Of a stretch of 64,000 nt of DNA, positions 1 to 8,287 are shown in pieces. This DNA is from Candidatus Tectimicrobiota bacterium (lineage in GTDB: Bacteria; JACPUC01): contig JACPUC010000017.1 in the NCBI GenBank assembly GCA_016192455.1, forward strand, positions 1 through 64,000, given 5' to 3'. Under the pieces are notes generated by a model. The model was not told the origin of the DNA, ran no database searches, and was given only the letters and a program-made list of their open reading frames with translations. Within the stretch, counting starts at the first letter, position 1; every line of letters starts with the position of its first letter. A program made the position numbers and the translations under genes.

Positions 1-135
1 CACGTACGTCGCCCCACCGCTCTTCGACAACCACAGCGTGATCGCCGCCGTCAACGTCGTCTTCCCGTGGTCCACGTGACCAATCGTGCCGATGTTCACA
101 TGCGGCTTCGTGCGCTCAAATCTCGCCTTCGCCAT
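1..135 (-). CDS. tuf: Elongation factor Tu, N-terminal fragment (runs off window)
   Basis: Encodes the first 45 residues of EF-Tu, the GTPase that brings aminoacyl-tRNA to the ribosome. The protein begins [19 protein letters not shown] and contains the G1 loop GHVDHGKTT at about residues 19-27. The rest lies beyond the left edge of the window. The start ATG (133-135) follows GGAGG at a distance of 10-12 bases. Four tRNA genes lie upstream on the same strand in the order Thr-Tyr-Gly-Thr, the order known from E. coli thrU-tyrU-glyT-thrT-tufB, so tuf is probably the last gene of a tRNA-tuf transcript. Confidence 0.97.
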   Translation of the reverse strand, partial: MAKARFERTKPHVNIGTIGHVDHGKTTLTAAITLWLSKSGGATYV

Positions 136-497
136 GGTGGTGCTTCCTCCACACCGGCAGACAATTGGACCGCAGGACCGGAGCCGCGGGCTGAGCCGCT
201 TGCGGCCAACCCTGAACCATCATCGTGGAGGGATCTCCGCGAATCGAGGGCAGACTTCCGAGACCAAGCATTCACCCCCCCCGCTTGCCGCCCCCTGGGG
301 CGGCACCAATGAGGGGCTGGCCTCCTGGCGCCAAGACCTTGCTCATCAGGAAACGAACACAAACCCTTTCCCCGGCAAAGCGATGGTAACCACCTCCGGC
401 AGACAATGGGGATCGCCACGCCTTGTCCCGGTCGTTCCCCCACCTCCCCTGCCGCCGCGCCTGCCCCGCGAACCCCCGTAAAACCCTGGAAGGCCGC
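136..497. other. Spacer between tRNA-Thr(GGU) and tuf
   Basis: About 360 bases with no convincing gene. It holds a strong GC hairpin at 287-304 (eight-base arms GCCGCCCC / GGGGCGGC). No T-run follows on either strand, so it is not a canonical terminator. It may be an RNA processing or attenuation element of the tRNA-tuf transcript, which is inference only. Confidence 0.5.
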
Positions 498-572
498 TGG
501 AGCCCACGACCGGGATTGAACCGGTGACCCCTTCCTTACCAAGGAAGTGCTCTACCTCTGAGCTACGTGGGC
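498..572 (-). tRNA. thrT: tRNA-Thr (anticodon GGU)
   Basis: The 75-base cloverleaf reads from GCCCACG at 572 to an encoded CCA at 498-500. The acceptor arms pair fully (GCCCACG with CGTGGGC), the T-loop is GGTTCAATCCC, and the anticodon loop TTGGTAA sits on a CTTCC/GGAAG stem, giving anticodon GGT (Thr, ACC codon). It is the last tRNA before tuf. Confidence 0.97.
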
Positions 573-605
573 CTGGCGTTTGAACGCCTGGTAGCCGTGT
601 CACGC

Positions 606-681
606 TGGAGCGGGAAACGGGATTCGAACCCGCGACCCTCAGCTTGGAAGGCTGATGCTCTGCCAACTGAGCTATTCCCGC
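606..681 (-). tRNA. glyT: tRNA-Gly (anticodon UCC)
   Basis: The 76-base cloverleaf has acceptor GCGGGAA pairing with TTCCCGC, T-loop GGTTCGAATCC, and anticodon loop CTTCCAA on a TCAGC/GCTGA stem, giving TCC (Gly, GGA codon). CCA is encoded (606-608). It is only 33 bases from tRNA-Thr(GGU), consistent with co-transcription. Confidence 0.97.
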
Positions 682-950
682 CAACTTCGACCTTTGCGAG
701 GGCCTCTGACTGGTGCTACCACGACAGGCTTGATCACCCCGAACACACCACCCTCGCGGGGGCATCCTCTCAAGGACGGGCCCCCTGCTGACCCTCGGCG
801 GGGAGATTCTCGCGCTGGTAACCTCAGAAACACCCTGCTAGCACAGCCGCCCTGCAAACGTCAGGGGGAGAGAAGGGGTCCGATGCCGCGCCACACCACC
901 TTATCCATGGCGCGCCGCTCGCCGCCGCCTGGCGCATCGCCTGGGAAGGC

Positions 951-1035
951 TGGTGGGGAGGGGAGGATTCGAACCTCCGAAGGCTGAGCCGACAGATTTA
1001 CAGTCTGTTCCCTTTGGCCGCTCGGGAACCTCCCC
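951..1035 (-). tRNA. tyrU: tRNA-Tyr (anticodon GUA)
   Basis: This is an 85-base class II tRNA with a long variable arm, as expected for bacterial tRNA-Tyr. The acceptor is GGGGAGG, and the anticodon loop CTGTAAA on an ACAGA/TCTGT stem gives GTA. CCA is encoded at 951-953. The 269-base spacer to tRNA-Gly contains no feature I can support. Confidence 0.97.
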
Positions 1036-1229
1036 AACGTGCTGGCGCACCGCCTTGCTTGCATACGGTCTCTTGCGGCTCCCCACGTGGCTGGGAGCCG
1101 GGCGGAAACCACGGTGCCGTGGCCGTCCGCTGCGCGCAGCGCGCCCCTGGCAAGCATGCCTTGCGGTTTGCTGGTGTCCGTTCGTGCTGTCCCTGGAGCT
1201 GAGCCTGGAGTTGACCCTGAAGCCATCCC

Positions 1230-1304
1230 TGGAGCTGGCGAAGGGATTTGAACCCCCGACCGGCTGATTACAAATCAGCTGCTCTACCCCTGAGCTACGC
1301 CAGC
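1230..1304 (-). tRNA. thrU: tRNA-Thr (anticodon UGU)
   Basis: The 75-base cloverleaf has acceptor GCTGGCG with CGCCAGC, T-loop GGTTCAAATCC, and anticodon loop TTTGTAA on GCTGA/TCAGC, giving TGT (Thr, ACA codon). CCA is encoded at 1230-1232. It is the first gene of the tRNA-tuf unit, 18 bases downstream of the -10 box of the promoter at 1323-1351. Confidence 0.97.
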
Positions 1305-1322
1305 CTTGCAGCGTAAAACATC

Positions 1323-1351
1323 ATCTTACGAAAATCTTCCGAGCCGGTCAA
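1323..1351 (-). promoter_or_regulatory. Strong sigma-70-type promoter of the tRNA-tuf unit
   Basis: On the minus strand -35 TTGACC (1346-1351) and -10 TAAGAT (1323-1328) are separated by exactly 17 bases. The expected start lies about ten bases before tRNA-Thr(UGU). Both boxes match the sigma-70 consensus at five of six positions. Confidence 0.8.
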
Positions 1352-1408
1352 GCTAAAACCGTGCCCCCTTCTCTTCCACCCTAACCTGCCGCGGCTGCGG
1401 CGGCTTCG

Positions 1409-2290
1409 TTACGGCGCCAAGGGGTACCAACCGCCGACCCGCTGACCCTTCTCCGCGCGCTGCGCCACCCCGCTCCGATCCCCCGGTCGCGCCTGACGCT
1501 GTCGCTGCACTTCGTAGATGAGGATGCTCGCCGCCACGCTGAGATTGAGGGGGGCCTGCACGCCGGCCGCCGGGATGCGCACGAGCTGGTCGCAGGTACG
1601 GCGCACCAGGGGACGCAAGCCCTTCGCCTCGCCGCCGATGACAATCGCCAGGGGACCGGCCAGGTCGACCCCATCACAGCGCGTCTCGGCTTCCGCCGCC
1701 GCGCCAATCACCCAGAGCCCGGCCTCCTGGAGCTGCCGCAGGCTCTCCGCCACGTTGACGACGCGCGCCACCGGCAGCCGCTCGAGCAGACCGGCCGCCG
1801 CCTTGGCAACCGTGCCGCCGAGGAGCGGAGCGTGGTGGCGGGGAAGGAGCAACCCATGCGCGCCGAGCACCGCCAGGGAGCGAATGACGGCGCCGAGATT
1901 GCGCGGGTCTTCCACCGCATCGAGCACGACAAGGAGCGGCGCCTGGCCGGCGGCCCGCGCGGCCTCGAGCATGGCCTCGCAGGTACTATAGGTCGTCGCT
2001 TCTCTGAGCGCCACGATCCCCTGGTGAGTCAGCGGCTGGCCGCCGCCGGGCCGCTCCCCGGCGGGTCGATCCAGGAGCCGATCCAGAAGGCGATCGAGCG
2101 CCGCCCTGCTGCACCCCTCAAGGGGAAGGCCGCGCTCCGCCGCCAGCACCTCCAGCTCCTGGCGCTGGGGGCCGTGCAGGCTGCGGGCCACAAGAAGCCG
2201 TGTGAGGCGCGGCTGCCCGGCGCGCAGCGCCTCCAGCACGGGCTTCCTGCCGTAGAGGACCTCCTCGGGCCTCAGCCGCTGCGCCGCCAC
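1409..2290 (-). CDS. rlmB: 23S rRNA (guanosine-2'-O-)-methyltransferase RlmB, TrmH/SpoU family
   Basis: SPOUT-fold methyltransferase expected to 2'-O-methylate a conserved guanosine (G2251 in E. coli) of 23S rRNA. At 293 residues it has an N-terminal substrate-binding domain starting RPEEVLYGRKPVLEAL and the three SPOUT motifs: DPRNLGAVIRS, IGGEAKGLRPLVRR and PLNLSVAASILIYE, the last forming the trefoil knot. The likely start is GTG at 2290 with AAGGA upstream, overlapping the end of cysS by 19 bases, so translation is probably coupled. It ends the yacL-ispD-ispF-gltX-cysS-rlmB unit. The C-terminus carries about 25 extra Arg/Gln-rich residues after the knot. Confidence 0.93.
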   Translation of the reverse strand: MAAQRLRPEEVLYGRKPVLEALRAGQPRLTRLLVARSLHGPQRQELEVLAAERGLPLEGCSRAALDRLLDRLLDRPAGERPGGGQPLTHQGIVALREATTYSTCEAMLEAARAAGQAPLLVVLDAVEDPRNLGAVIRSLAVLGAHGLLLPRHHAPLLGGTVAKAAAGLLERLPVARVVNVAESLRQLQEAGLWVIGAAAEAETRCDGVDLAGPLAIVIGGEAKGLRPLVRRTCDQLVRIPAAGVQAPLNLSVAASILIYEVQRQRQARPGDRSGVAQRAEKGQRVGGWYPLAP

Positions 2291-3729
2291 TGGGTTCCGT
2301 CCTTGCTGTCTTCAACGATGATGCCGCGCGCCTGCAGCTCGTCGCGGATGCGGTCGGCCTCGGCGTAGTCGCGCGCCCGACGCGCCGCGTTGCGCCGTTC
2401 GAGCTGCGCCGCCACCCACTCCTCGGTCACCCGCGCGCCGCCGAGCGCCGGCTGCCAGCGAAGGTACTCCAACGGTTGCCGCTGCATGATGCCGAGGACT
2501 CCGCCCACCTCGCGCAACTCCGCCGCAGCGGCGGCGCTCCCCTCCAGCTCGCCTCGATCAAGCCGGGCATTGAGGGTGGTGCTCGCCTCAAAGAGGGCCG
2601 CCAACGCCGCCGCGCTGTTGAAGTCGTTGTCCATGGCGCCGCCAAACTTCCGGCGCAGGACACTCTCCCCCTCCTCGCCGGCCGCTGCCTGCCGCTCGCC
2701 CGCGCCCCCAGGCGCGGTGGAGGCTGCGGGAGCGGCCGCGGCGGCCGCATCGAGGCGCTGCAGGAGGGTGTAGAAGTAGTCGAGGTTCTTCTTCGCCGTC
2801 GCCATCGCCTCCTCGGTGTAGTCGACCGGGCTGCGGTAGTGCGTGGAAATGAGGAAGAGGCGGATGACCTCCGGGTGGTAGCGTTCCAGGAGGCTGCGCA
2901 CCGTCAGGAAATTGCCGAGCGATTTCGACATCTTTTCGTGCTGGATGTTCACGAAGCCGTTGTGCACCCAGAAGTTCACGAAGGGCTGGCCGCTGGCCGC
3001 CTGCGACTGGGCCACCTCGTTCTCGTGATGCGGGAAGAGGAGGTCCTTGCCGCCGCCGTGGATGTCGAAGTGGGCGCCGAGGTAGGCGTGGCTCATCGCC
3101 GAGCACTCGATGTGCCACCCCGGACGGCCCGCTCCCCAGGGAGACTCCCAGGTGGGCTCGCCCGGCTTCGCCCCCTTCCAGAGCGCGAAGTCGAGGGGGT
3201 TCGCCTTCGCCTCGTTGGCTTCCACCCGCGCGCCGCTGAGCATCTCGTCAAGCTGGCGTCCCGACAGCTCTCCGTAGCGGGGGAACTTCTCCACGGAGAA
3301 GTAGACGTCGCCGTTTGCCTGGTAGGCGTAGCCCTTCTTCAGGAGCACCTCGATCATGGCGATGATGTCGCGCATGTGCCCCGACACCGTCGGCTCATGC
3401 TCCGGGGTGAGGACCCCGAGGGCCGCCATATCCTCGCGGTACTCCTGGATATAGCGCTCTGCGATGACGGAGCTGGGGACGTTCTCCGCCCTGGAGCGCA
3501 GGATGATCTTGTCATCGACATCGGTGAAGTTGCGCACGTAGCGCACCCGGTAGCCTTGCCAGCAGAAGTAGCGCACGATGAGGTCGAAGACGACGGCGCT
3601 GCGCGCGTGGCCCACGTGGCAGGCGTCGTAGGCGGTGATGCCGCAGACATAGAGACGCACCACGCCGGGCTCCAAGGGTTGAAACGGCTCCTTGCGGCGG
3701 GTTCGCGTGTTGTAAATGACCAGCGGCAT
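2272..3729 (-). CDS. cysS: Cysteinyl-tRNA synthetase
   Basis: Class I aminoacyl-tRNA synthetase charging tRNA-Cys in the cytoplasm. Its 485 residues contain the HIGH-type motif HVGH within CGITAYDACHVGHARS (about residues 29-44), the zinc ligands of the family (that Cys, the Cys in HIECSAMSH, and HHENE) and the KMSKS loop KMSKSLGN. An Ala-rich insertion of about 25 residues (near 345-370) separates the catalytic core from the anticodon-binding domain. The ATG at 3729 follows GAGGA by seven bases. It starts three bases after gltX ends and overlaps rlmB. In B. subtilis cysE and mrnC lie in this stretch; neither is present here. Confidence 0.97.
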   Translation of the reverse strand: MPLVIYNTRTRRKEPFQPLEPGVVRLYVCGITAYDACHVGHARSAVVFDLIVRYFCWQGYRVRYVRNFTDVDDKIILRSRAENVPSSVIAERYIQEYREDMAALGVLTPEHEPTVSGHMRDIIAMIEVLLKKGYAYQANGDVYFSVEKFPRYGELSGRQLDEMLSGARVEANEAKANPLDFALWKGAKPGEPTWESPWGAGRPGWHIECSAMSHAYLGAHFDIHGGGKDLLFPHHENEVAQSQAASGQPFVNFWVHNGFVNIQHEKMSKSLGNFLTVRSLLERYHPEVIRLFLISTHYRSPVDYTEEAMATAKKNLDYFYTLLQRLDAAAAAAPAASTAPGGAGERQAAAGEEGESVLRRKFGGAMDNDFNSAAALAALFEASTTLNARLDRGELEGSAAAAAELREVGGVLGIMQRQPLEYLRWQPALGGARVTEEWVAAQLERRNAARRARDYAEADRIRDELQARGIIVEDSKDGTQWRRSG

Positions 3730-3732
3730 GCC

Positions 3733-5256
3733 TCATTCCTCGTGTTGGAGGGCCTCATCAAGGCGCTGCAAGGCAAGGGCGCGCCCCATAAGCGGCAACA
3801 GAGCCGCCAGCTCAGGACCATGCTCCCGACCGGTCAGCACCAGCCGCACCGGTCGGTAGAGCGCCTTCCCCTTGATGCCGTGTTCTCGGCCGATGTCCCG
3901 CAGGAGCTCCGGAATCCCGGCGCAGGCGGCTTCGTCGCCCTGGGCCAGGCCGGCGCGCAGGCTGTGGAGGACGCGCCGCGCCGTGTCCTCGCGCAGCATG
4001 GCACGGACGCTCTCAGGCAGCGGCAACGGCGCCGCCTCGAAGACACGCCACCAGGCGAGGAGGTCGCGCAGCGTCTCGCAGTTCTGCCGCACGGCATGGA
4101 CGAAGGTTTCCCAGCGGGCTCCTCCGGGGAGCCGCGCGGCGGCCTCGGGATCACACGCCACGAGCGCCTGGCGCGCCGCCGCCGCGTCAAGCCGCCGCAG
4201 GTACGTGGCATTCAACCAGCGGAGCTTGTGCCAGGGAACCGTGGCCGGGCTGCTGCGCACGCGCGCCAGGTCGAACCTCGCCAGGAGCGCCGCGGTGTCG
4301 AACACCTCTTCCCCCTCCGGGTGCGACCAGCCCAGAAGGGCCAGGAAGTTGCGCAGCGCCGAGGCCAGGTAGCCTTCCCGCCGGTAGCTGCGCAGGCTGG
4401 TGCTGGCGTCGCGCTTGCTCAACGGACGCTGGTCGGCATGGACGAGCAAGGGGACATGGGCAAAGCAGGGCACCGGCGCTCCGAGCGCCGCATAGAGGAG
4501 GAGCTGCCGCGGCGTGTTCGGGAGATGGTCATCGCCGCGCACCACGTGGCTGATCACCATGTCGCTGTCATCGACGACCACCGCCAGATTGTACGTCGGG
4601 CTGCCGTCGGAACGCTGCACGATAAAGTCGCCGAGCGTCGGGCCGTCAACCTCCTGGGGGCCGTGGATGGCATCCTCCCAGCGCAGGCGGCCGGGCGGCG
4701 TCAGGAACCGCAGGGCATGCGGCGCCCCGGCGGCGAGTTTCGCGGCTCGCTCGCTGCTGCGGAGCTGCCGGCAGGTCCCGCCGTACCGCGGCGCGAGACC
4801 GCGCCGCAGCATGGCCTGGCGCTCCGCCTCGAGCTGCTCCGGGGTGCAGAAGCAGGGATAGAGTCGCTCCCCGCGCTGCAAGGTCTCGAGCGCGGCGGCA
4901 TAGTGCGCCCCGCGGTCCGACTGGCGGTAAGGTCCGTAGGCCCCGCCGCAGTCGGGGCCTTCATCCCAATCGATGCCGAGCCAGCGCAGGTCTTCCAGAA
5001 TCGTCTGCTCCGCCTCCGGTGTCGAGCGCTCGCGGTCGGTATCCTCGATGCGCAGGATGAAGGCGCCGCTCCCCTTCGTCACCCCCCTTCCCCGGTGCTC
5101 CTGCCCTCCACTGACGCCGCAGGCGGGCGGCAGCGCGAGGTCGGCGGCCTGCCGCGCCAGGAGCCAGTTGAAGAGCGCCGTGCGTGCATTGCCGAGGTGC
5201 AAATTCCCGGTTGGGCTCGGCGCGAAACGTGTACGCACCCTGGCGGTAGCAGCCAT
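3733..5256 (-). CDS. gltX: Glutamyl-tRNA synthetase with an N-terminal insertion
   Basis: Charges tRNA-Glu (possibly also tRNA-Gln; I saw no glnS or gatCAB in the window to decide). The 507 residues begin RVRTRFAPSPTGNLHLGNAR (HIGH motif) and include the family hallmark ILRIEDTDRERST and the KMSKS equivalent PLSKRDAST. Between helix ARTALFNWLLARQAAD and strand AFILRIEDTD there are about 24 extra residues (roughly 40-63) where other GluRS proteins have only two to four. The frame stays open, so this is an insertion rather than a frameshift. It lies 42 bases downstream of ispF and three bases before cysS. Confidence 0.96.
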   Translation of the reverse strand: MAATARVRTRFAPSPTGNLHLGNARTALFNWLLARQAADLALPPACGVSGGQEHRGRGVTKGSGAFILRIEDTDRERSTPEAEQTILEDLRWLGIDWDEGPDCGGAYGPYRQSDRGAHYAAALETLQRGERLYPCFCTPEQLEAERQAMLRRGLAPRYGGTCRQLRSSERAAKLAAGAPHALRFLTPPGRLRWEDAIHGPQEVDGPTLGDFIVQRSDGSPTYNLAVVVDDSDMVISHVVRGDDHLPNTPRQLLLYAALGAPVPCFAHVPLLVHADQRPLSKRDASTSLRSYRREGYLASALRNFLALLGWSHPEGEEVFDTAALLARFDLARVRSSPATVPWHKLRWLNATYLRRLDAAAARQALVACDPEAAARLPGGARWETFVHAVRQNCETLRDLLAWWRVFEAAPLPLPESVRAMLREDTARRVLHSLRAGLAQGDEAACAGIPELLRDIGREHGIKGKALYRPVRLVLTGREHGPELAALLPLMGRALALQRLDEALQHEE

Positions 5257-5298
5257 GGACTCGTGTGCAGCGGTACGGGAGGAGGGAAGAACAGCGCG

Positions 5299-5778
5299 CT
5301 AACGCTCGCGTGCCTGCAGGAGCGCCACGGCATGGGCGGCCATGCCCTCGCCGCTGCCGGTGAAACCCAGCCCATCCGTGGACGTCGCTTTGATGCCCAC
5401 CTGGCCCAGCGCAACGCCGAGAGCTTCCGCCACGTTCCGCCGCATCGCCGCGGTGTAGGGCGCCAGCTTCGGCGCCTGGGCGATGATCACGGCATCGAGG
5501 TTGAGCAGGCGCCAGCCCGCCGGCTCGAGCATCGCCGCCACGCGGCGGAGGAGGTCGAGGCTGCAGGTGCCCCGCCAAGCCTCGTCACTGCTCGGGAAGT
5601 GCGTCCCCAGATCGCCGAGCGCGGCGGCGCCCAGGAGCGCATCGCAGACCGCGTGGCTCAGGACATCCGCGTCGGAGAACCCTTCCAGTCCCACATGGTA
5701 AGGGATGCGCACGCCACCCAGGATCAAGGGCCGATCCGCAACCAGGCGATGGGCGTCATAGCCAACCCCCACACGCAT
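5299..5778 (-). CDS. ispF: 2-C-methyl-D-erythritol 2,4-cyclodiphosphate synthase
   Basis: Converts CDP-ME 2-phosphate to MEcPP in the non-mevalonate isoprenoid pathway. At 159 residues it is the normal length. Metal ligands are in GYDAHR (Asp8, His10) and SDADVLSHAVCDALLGA, with the CDP-binding segment KATSTDGLGFTGSGEG near the C-terminus. The start ATG is at 5776-5778. It lies downstream of ispD with a 164-base spacer in which I see nothing, and upstream of gltX, the arrangement of the B. subtilis yacL-ispD-ispF-gltX region. Confidence 0.97.
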   Translation of the reverse strand: MRVGVGYDAHRLVADRPLILGGVRIPYHVGLEGFSDADVLSHAVCDALLGAAALGDLGTHFPSSDEAWRGTCSLDLLRRVAAMLEPAGWRLLNLDAVIIAQAPKLAPYTAAMRRNVAEALGVALGQVGIKATSTDGLGFTGSGEGMAAHAVALLQARER

Positions 5779-5942
5779 GCCAGCCCTCGCCCACGCTGCG
5801 GATCGTCAGCACGCCTTTGGGCGCGCGCGCGGCGGCACCTCGCAACAGGTCCCAAACGCTGCGGCGCGCCACGACCGCCCATATCATCGAGGTACTTTAC
5901 CGAAAGGCTCGCGCCGACGCAAGCGCGGCCCGTCTCCGCAAG

Positions 5943-6659
5943 CTACGTCAACACCGGGGCGTCTGCTGCGGCTCCCTGCATCTGCAGGATCGCCTGGGCC
6001 AGGAGCAGGTCCTCCGGCGTGGTGATCTTGATGTTGAGGGGGGAACCGCGCACCACTTGCACCGTCGCCCCCATCTCTTCAACCAACTGAGCTTCATCAA
6101 AGCTGGTCCGCTGCGCGCGCTGGGCCCGCGCCATCGCCTCGGCGAGGAGGTCGCGCCGAAAGACTTGGGGCGTTTGCGCCTGCCAGAGGCTGGTTCGGTC
6201 CACCGTCCGCGTCACCGCGCCGTGGGGCTGCACCAGTTTGAGGCAGTCGCTCGCCGGCAGGGCGGCGATGGCGGCTCCATGGCGCGCCGCCGCGGCAATC
6301 GTCGCATCGATGAGGGAGGGGTTCACGAAGGGGCGCACGCCATCGTGGATGAGCACGAGCTCGACTTCCTCGCGCACGTGCGCCAGCCCCCGCGCCACGG
6401 TGTGGAAACGCTCCGCGCCACCCTCCAGCACGGCGGCCACCTTGCCGATCCCCCACTCGTGCATGAGGGCATGGCGCGCCCGCGTCAGCCAGGCAGCCCC
6501 GACGAGGACGATGATCTCCCGAATGGAGGGGTGCTGCGCCAGGCGGGACACCGTGTGCTGGAGCAGGGGCTGACCGCCGAGCAAGAGGAACTGCTTCGGC
6601 GTCTCCTCCCCCATGCGCTTGCCGTTCCCCGCAGCCGGAACGATTGCCGTTACCTGCAT
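5943..6659 (-). CDS. ispD: 2-C-methyl-D-erythritol 4-phosphate cytidylyltransferase
   Basis: Transfers CMP to MEP in the MEP isoprenoid pathway. The 238-residue protein starts MQVTAIVPAAGNGKRMG, the CTP-binding loop, followed by PKQFLLLGGQPLLQHT, LIHDGVRPFV and the C-terminal GSPLNIKITTPEDLLLA. I chose the ATG at 6659 because the family starts at this point; the open frame extends 28 codons further upstream but these are Arg/Gly-rich and unlike IspD. ispF follows; the third MEP gene of this window, dxr, is 20 kb away. Confidence 0.96.
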   Translation of the reverse strand: MQVTAIVPAAGNGKRMGEETPKQFLLLGGQPLLQHTVSRLAQHPSIREIIVLVGAAWLTRARHALMHEWGIGKVAAVLEGGAERFHTVARGLAHVREEVELVLIHDGVRPFVNPSLIDATIAAAARHGAAIAALPASDCLKLVQPHGAVTRTVDRTSLWQAQTPQVFRRDLLAEAMARAQRAQRTSFDEAQLVEEMGATVQVVRGSPLNIKITTPEDLLLAQAILQMQGAAADAPVLT

Positions 6660-6830
6660 GGCGCTGCCTCGCTTCTCCCCCGCCGCACCGCTCCTCCCGC
6701 CGCTCGCCTTGCCGCGCCGCGGCGCCATCCCCGCCCGCCACACCGGCCCCCTGGCACCCCTGCCTGGCGCGCTCGCCGGGGCCGGCCCGCCGAGACCGTC
6801 CGATTAATTAACCGGGGTTCCACGCCGCTC

Positions 6831-7859
6831 TCAGTTCTCTCGACTATTGAACGTGCTCTCGCGTTCGATGTCATCGCGCGGCTTGGTGAAGATCATCCGC
6901 CCGGCAGGAGTCTGCAGGACGCTGGTGACGGCCACCTCGATGTTGCGGCCGATGAACTTGCGGGCGTTATCGATGACGACCATGGTGCCGTCGTCAAGGT
7001 AGGCAACGCCCTGGCCGTACTCCTTGCCCTCCTTGAGGACGTACACCTGCATCATCTCGCCGGGCAACACCACCGGCTTCACGGCGTTGGCGAGCTGGTT
7101 GATGTTCATCACGCCGATGCCCTGCAGCTCGGCCACCTTGTTGAGGTTGAAGTCATTGGTGATGATCTTCCCCCCCAGCTTCTTGGCCAGCTCGACGAGC
7201 TTGGCGTCCACCTCCTTGACGCGCGGGAAATCGAAATCGACAATCTGCACCTCGGCGCTCTTTTGGATCTTCTTCAGAATGTCCAGACCGCGCCGGCCGC
7301 GGTTGCGTTTCAGCGAGTCCGAGGAGTCCGCGATTTGCTGCAGTTCCTTGAGGATGAACTGCGGGATGACCAGTTGGCCTTCGAGGAAGCCGGACTCGCA
7401 GATGTCGGCGACGCGGCCGTCGATAATGACACTCGTGTCGAGGATCTTGATGTTCTCCGGCAGAGTCGGCCCGCCGAAGAAGGCGCGCAGGGCGGCCAGG
7501 CTGAAATCGCCTCCTTTCAACATGCCGACGAGGACGCCGAGGTACGCAACGACGAGGTTGAGGAGCACCTTCATGGCGAGGGTGGCATTGGCGCTGAGGC
7601 CGGGGAGCACCAAGAACGCGCCCGCGAGCAGGTTTCCGCACACCAGGCCGAGGACAAGGCCGAGGAAGCCTCCCAGGAGCTTTGCCGTCGACAAGCGCCG
7701 AACGTTGCGCGAGGCGTACATGATCACGCCCGCGACCATGGCTCCCAGAAGGGCGCCCAGCATGAGGTAGGCTTGGTGTGGTGAATACTGCAGCACAAGG
7801 AGCGCACTCCCACCGGCCGCCATCAAGGTAAACAAAGACCGGAGGAACAGTAGCGGCAC
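6831..7859 (-). CDS. yacL: YacL-type PIN/TRAM-domain membrane protein
   Basis: At 342 residues it has four N-terminal membrane segments (about residues 1-125), then a PIN domain beginning LPENIKILDTSVIIDGR with acidic residues in DTSVIIDGR, ICESGFLEGQLVIPQ and IITNDFNLNK, and a C-terminal TRAM domain (GQGVAYLDDGTMVVIDNA). PIN domains are Mg-dependent RNases; the physiological substrate of this family is unknown to me. GTG at 7857-7859 is the start because AAGGGGGTGAT, a near-perfect Shine-Dalgarno, lies just upstream; this removes 46 non-conserved codons. Its own promoter is at 8081-8108. Confidence 0.9.
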   Translation of the reverse strand: MPLLFLRSLFTLMAAGGSALLVLQYSPHQAYLMLGALLGAMVAGVIMYASRNVRRLSTAKLLGGFLGLVLGLVCGNLLAGAFLVLPGLSANATLAMKVLLNLVVAYLGVLVGMLKGGDFSLAALRAFFGGPTLPENIKILDTSVIIDGRVADICESGFLEGQLVIPQFILKELQQIADSSDSLKRNRGRRGLDILKKIQKSAEVQIVDFDFPRVKEVDAKLVELAKKLGGKIITNDFNLNKVAELQGIGVMNINQLANAVKPVVLPGEMMQVYVLKEGKEYGQGVAYLDDGTMVVIDNARKFIGRNIEVAVTSVLQTPAGRMIFTKPRDDIERESTFNSREN

Positions 7860-8287
7860 CTCATCACCCCCTTGCAGGGTTAAAGGTAGGAAAGGAAACG
7901 TCACCCCCGCCGGTGGGGCAGGGCAGGGCACGCATCCTGACAATGCGCAGGCAAAATGGAGAGCCGTCTGAAAGCGAAGGAGCGAGGAAAAGCGCACGTC
8001 TCGCCGAACACGTGGTCCCGGCGCTGATACTTCCCTACTACGCCCACACCGAGCTTTAAGGTTCCTACGTTAGCCTTCTAAATATAAGGTGCGGGAAAAA
8101 TTCTGCAAGAACTGAAAGAACGCTCAGCCCACCCTCTTGGCTGCCGCGCCGCCCCTCCTCTCCATTCCATGGCGGCCTGCCGGCGCTGACCAGTGAACCT
8201 GCGGCACCGCGGCCAGACCGTTCCACGGCCTCGAAACCCCCCCGGCGGGACAAACGGGGAGCGCCCAGGAAGGCGATTGCGGCGCCT
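7860..8287. other. radA-yacL spacer: leader and promoter region
   Basis: This 428-base gap holds the promoter at 8081-8108 and a leader of about 215 bases before yacL. No disA or carD-like gene, both common here in other bacteria, can be read on either strand. No clear terminator follows radA. Confidence 0.6.
8081..8108 (-). promoter_or_regulatory. Candidate promoter of the yacL-ispDF-gltX-cysS-rlmB unit
   Basis: On the minus strand -35 TTGCAG (8103-8108) and -10 TATATT (8081-8086) are separated by 16 bases, in a local AT-rich stretch between radA and yacL. The -10 matches consensus at five of six positions; the -35 is weaker. Confidence 0.6.

Noticed and set aside
287-304. Rho-independent terminator between tRNA-Thr and tuf
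   Set aside because: Strong hairpin but no T-run on either side, and a terminator here would cut tuf from its only visible promoter.
2476-6090. Very long open frame (about 1,200 codons) on the plus strand
   Set aside because: It runs antisense through cysS, gltX and ispF, all with complete motifs; such mirror frames are expected in high-GC DNA with strong third-position bias.
8065-8253. 62-codon frame on the minus strand between radA and yacL
   Set aside because: It overlaps the candidate yacL promoter, has no ribosome-binding site and low-complexity sequence.
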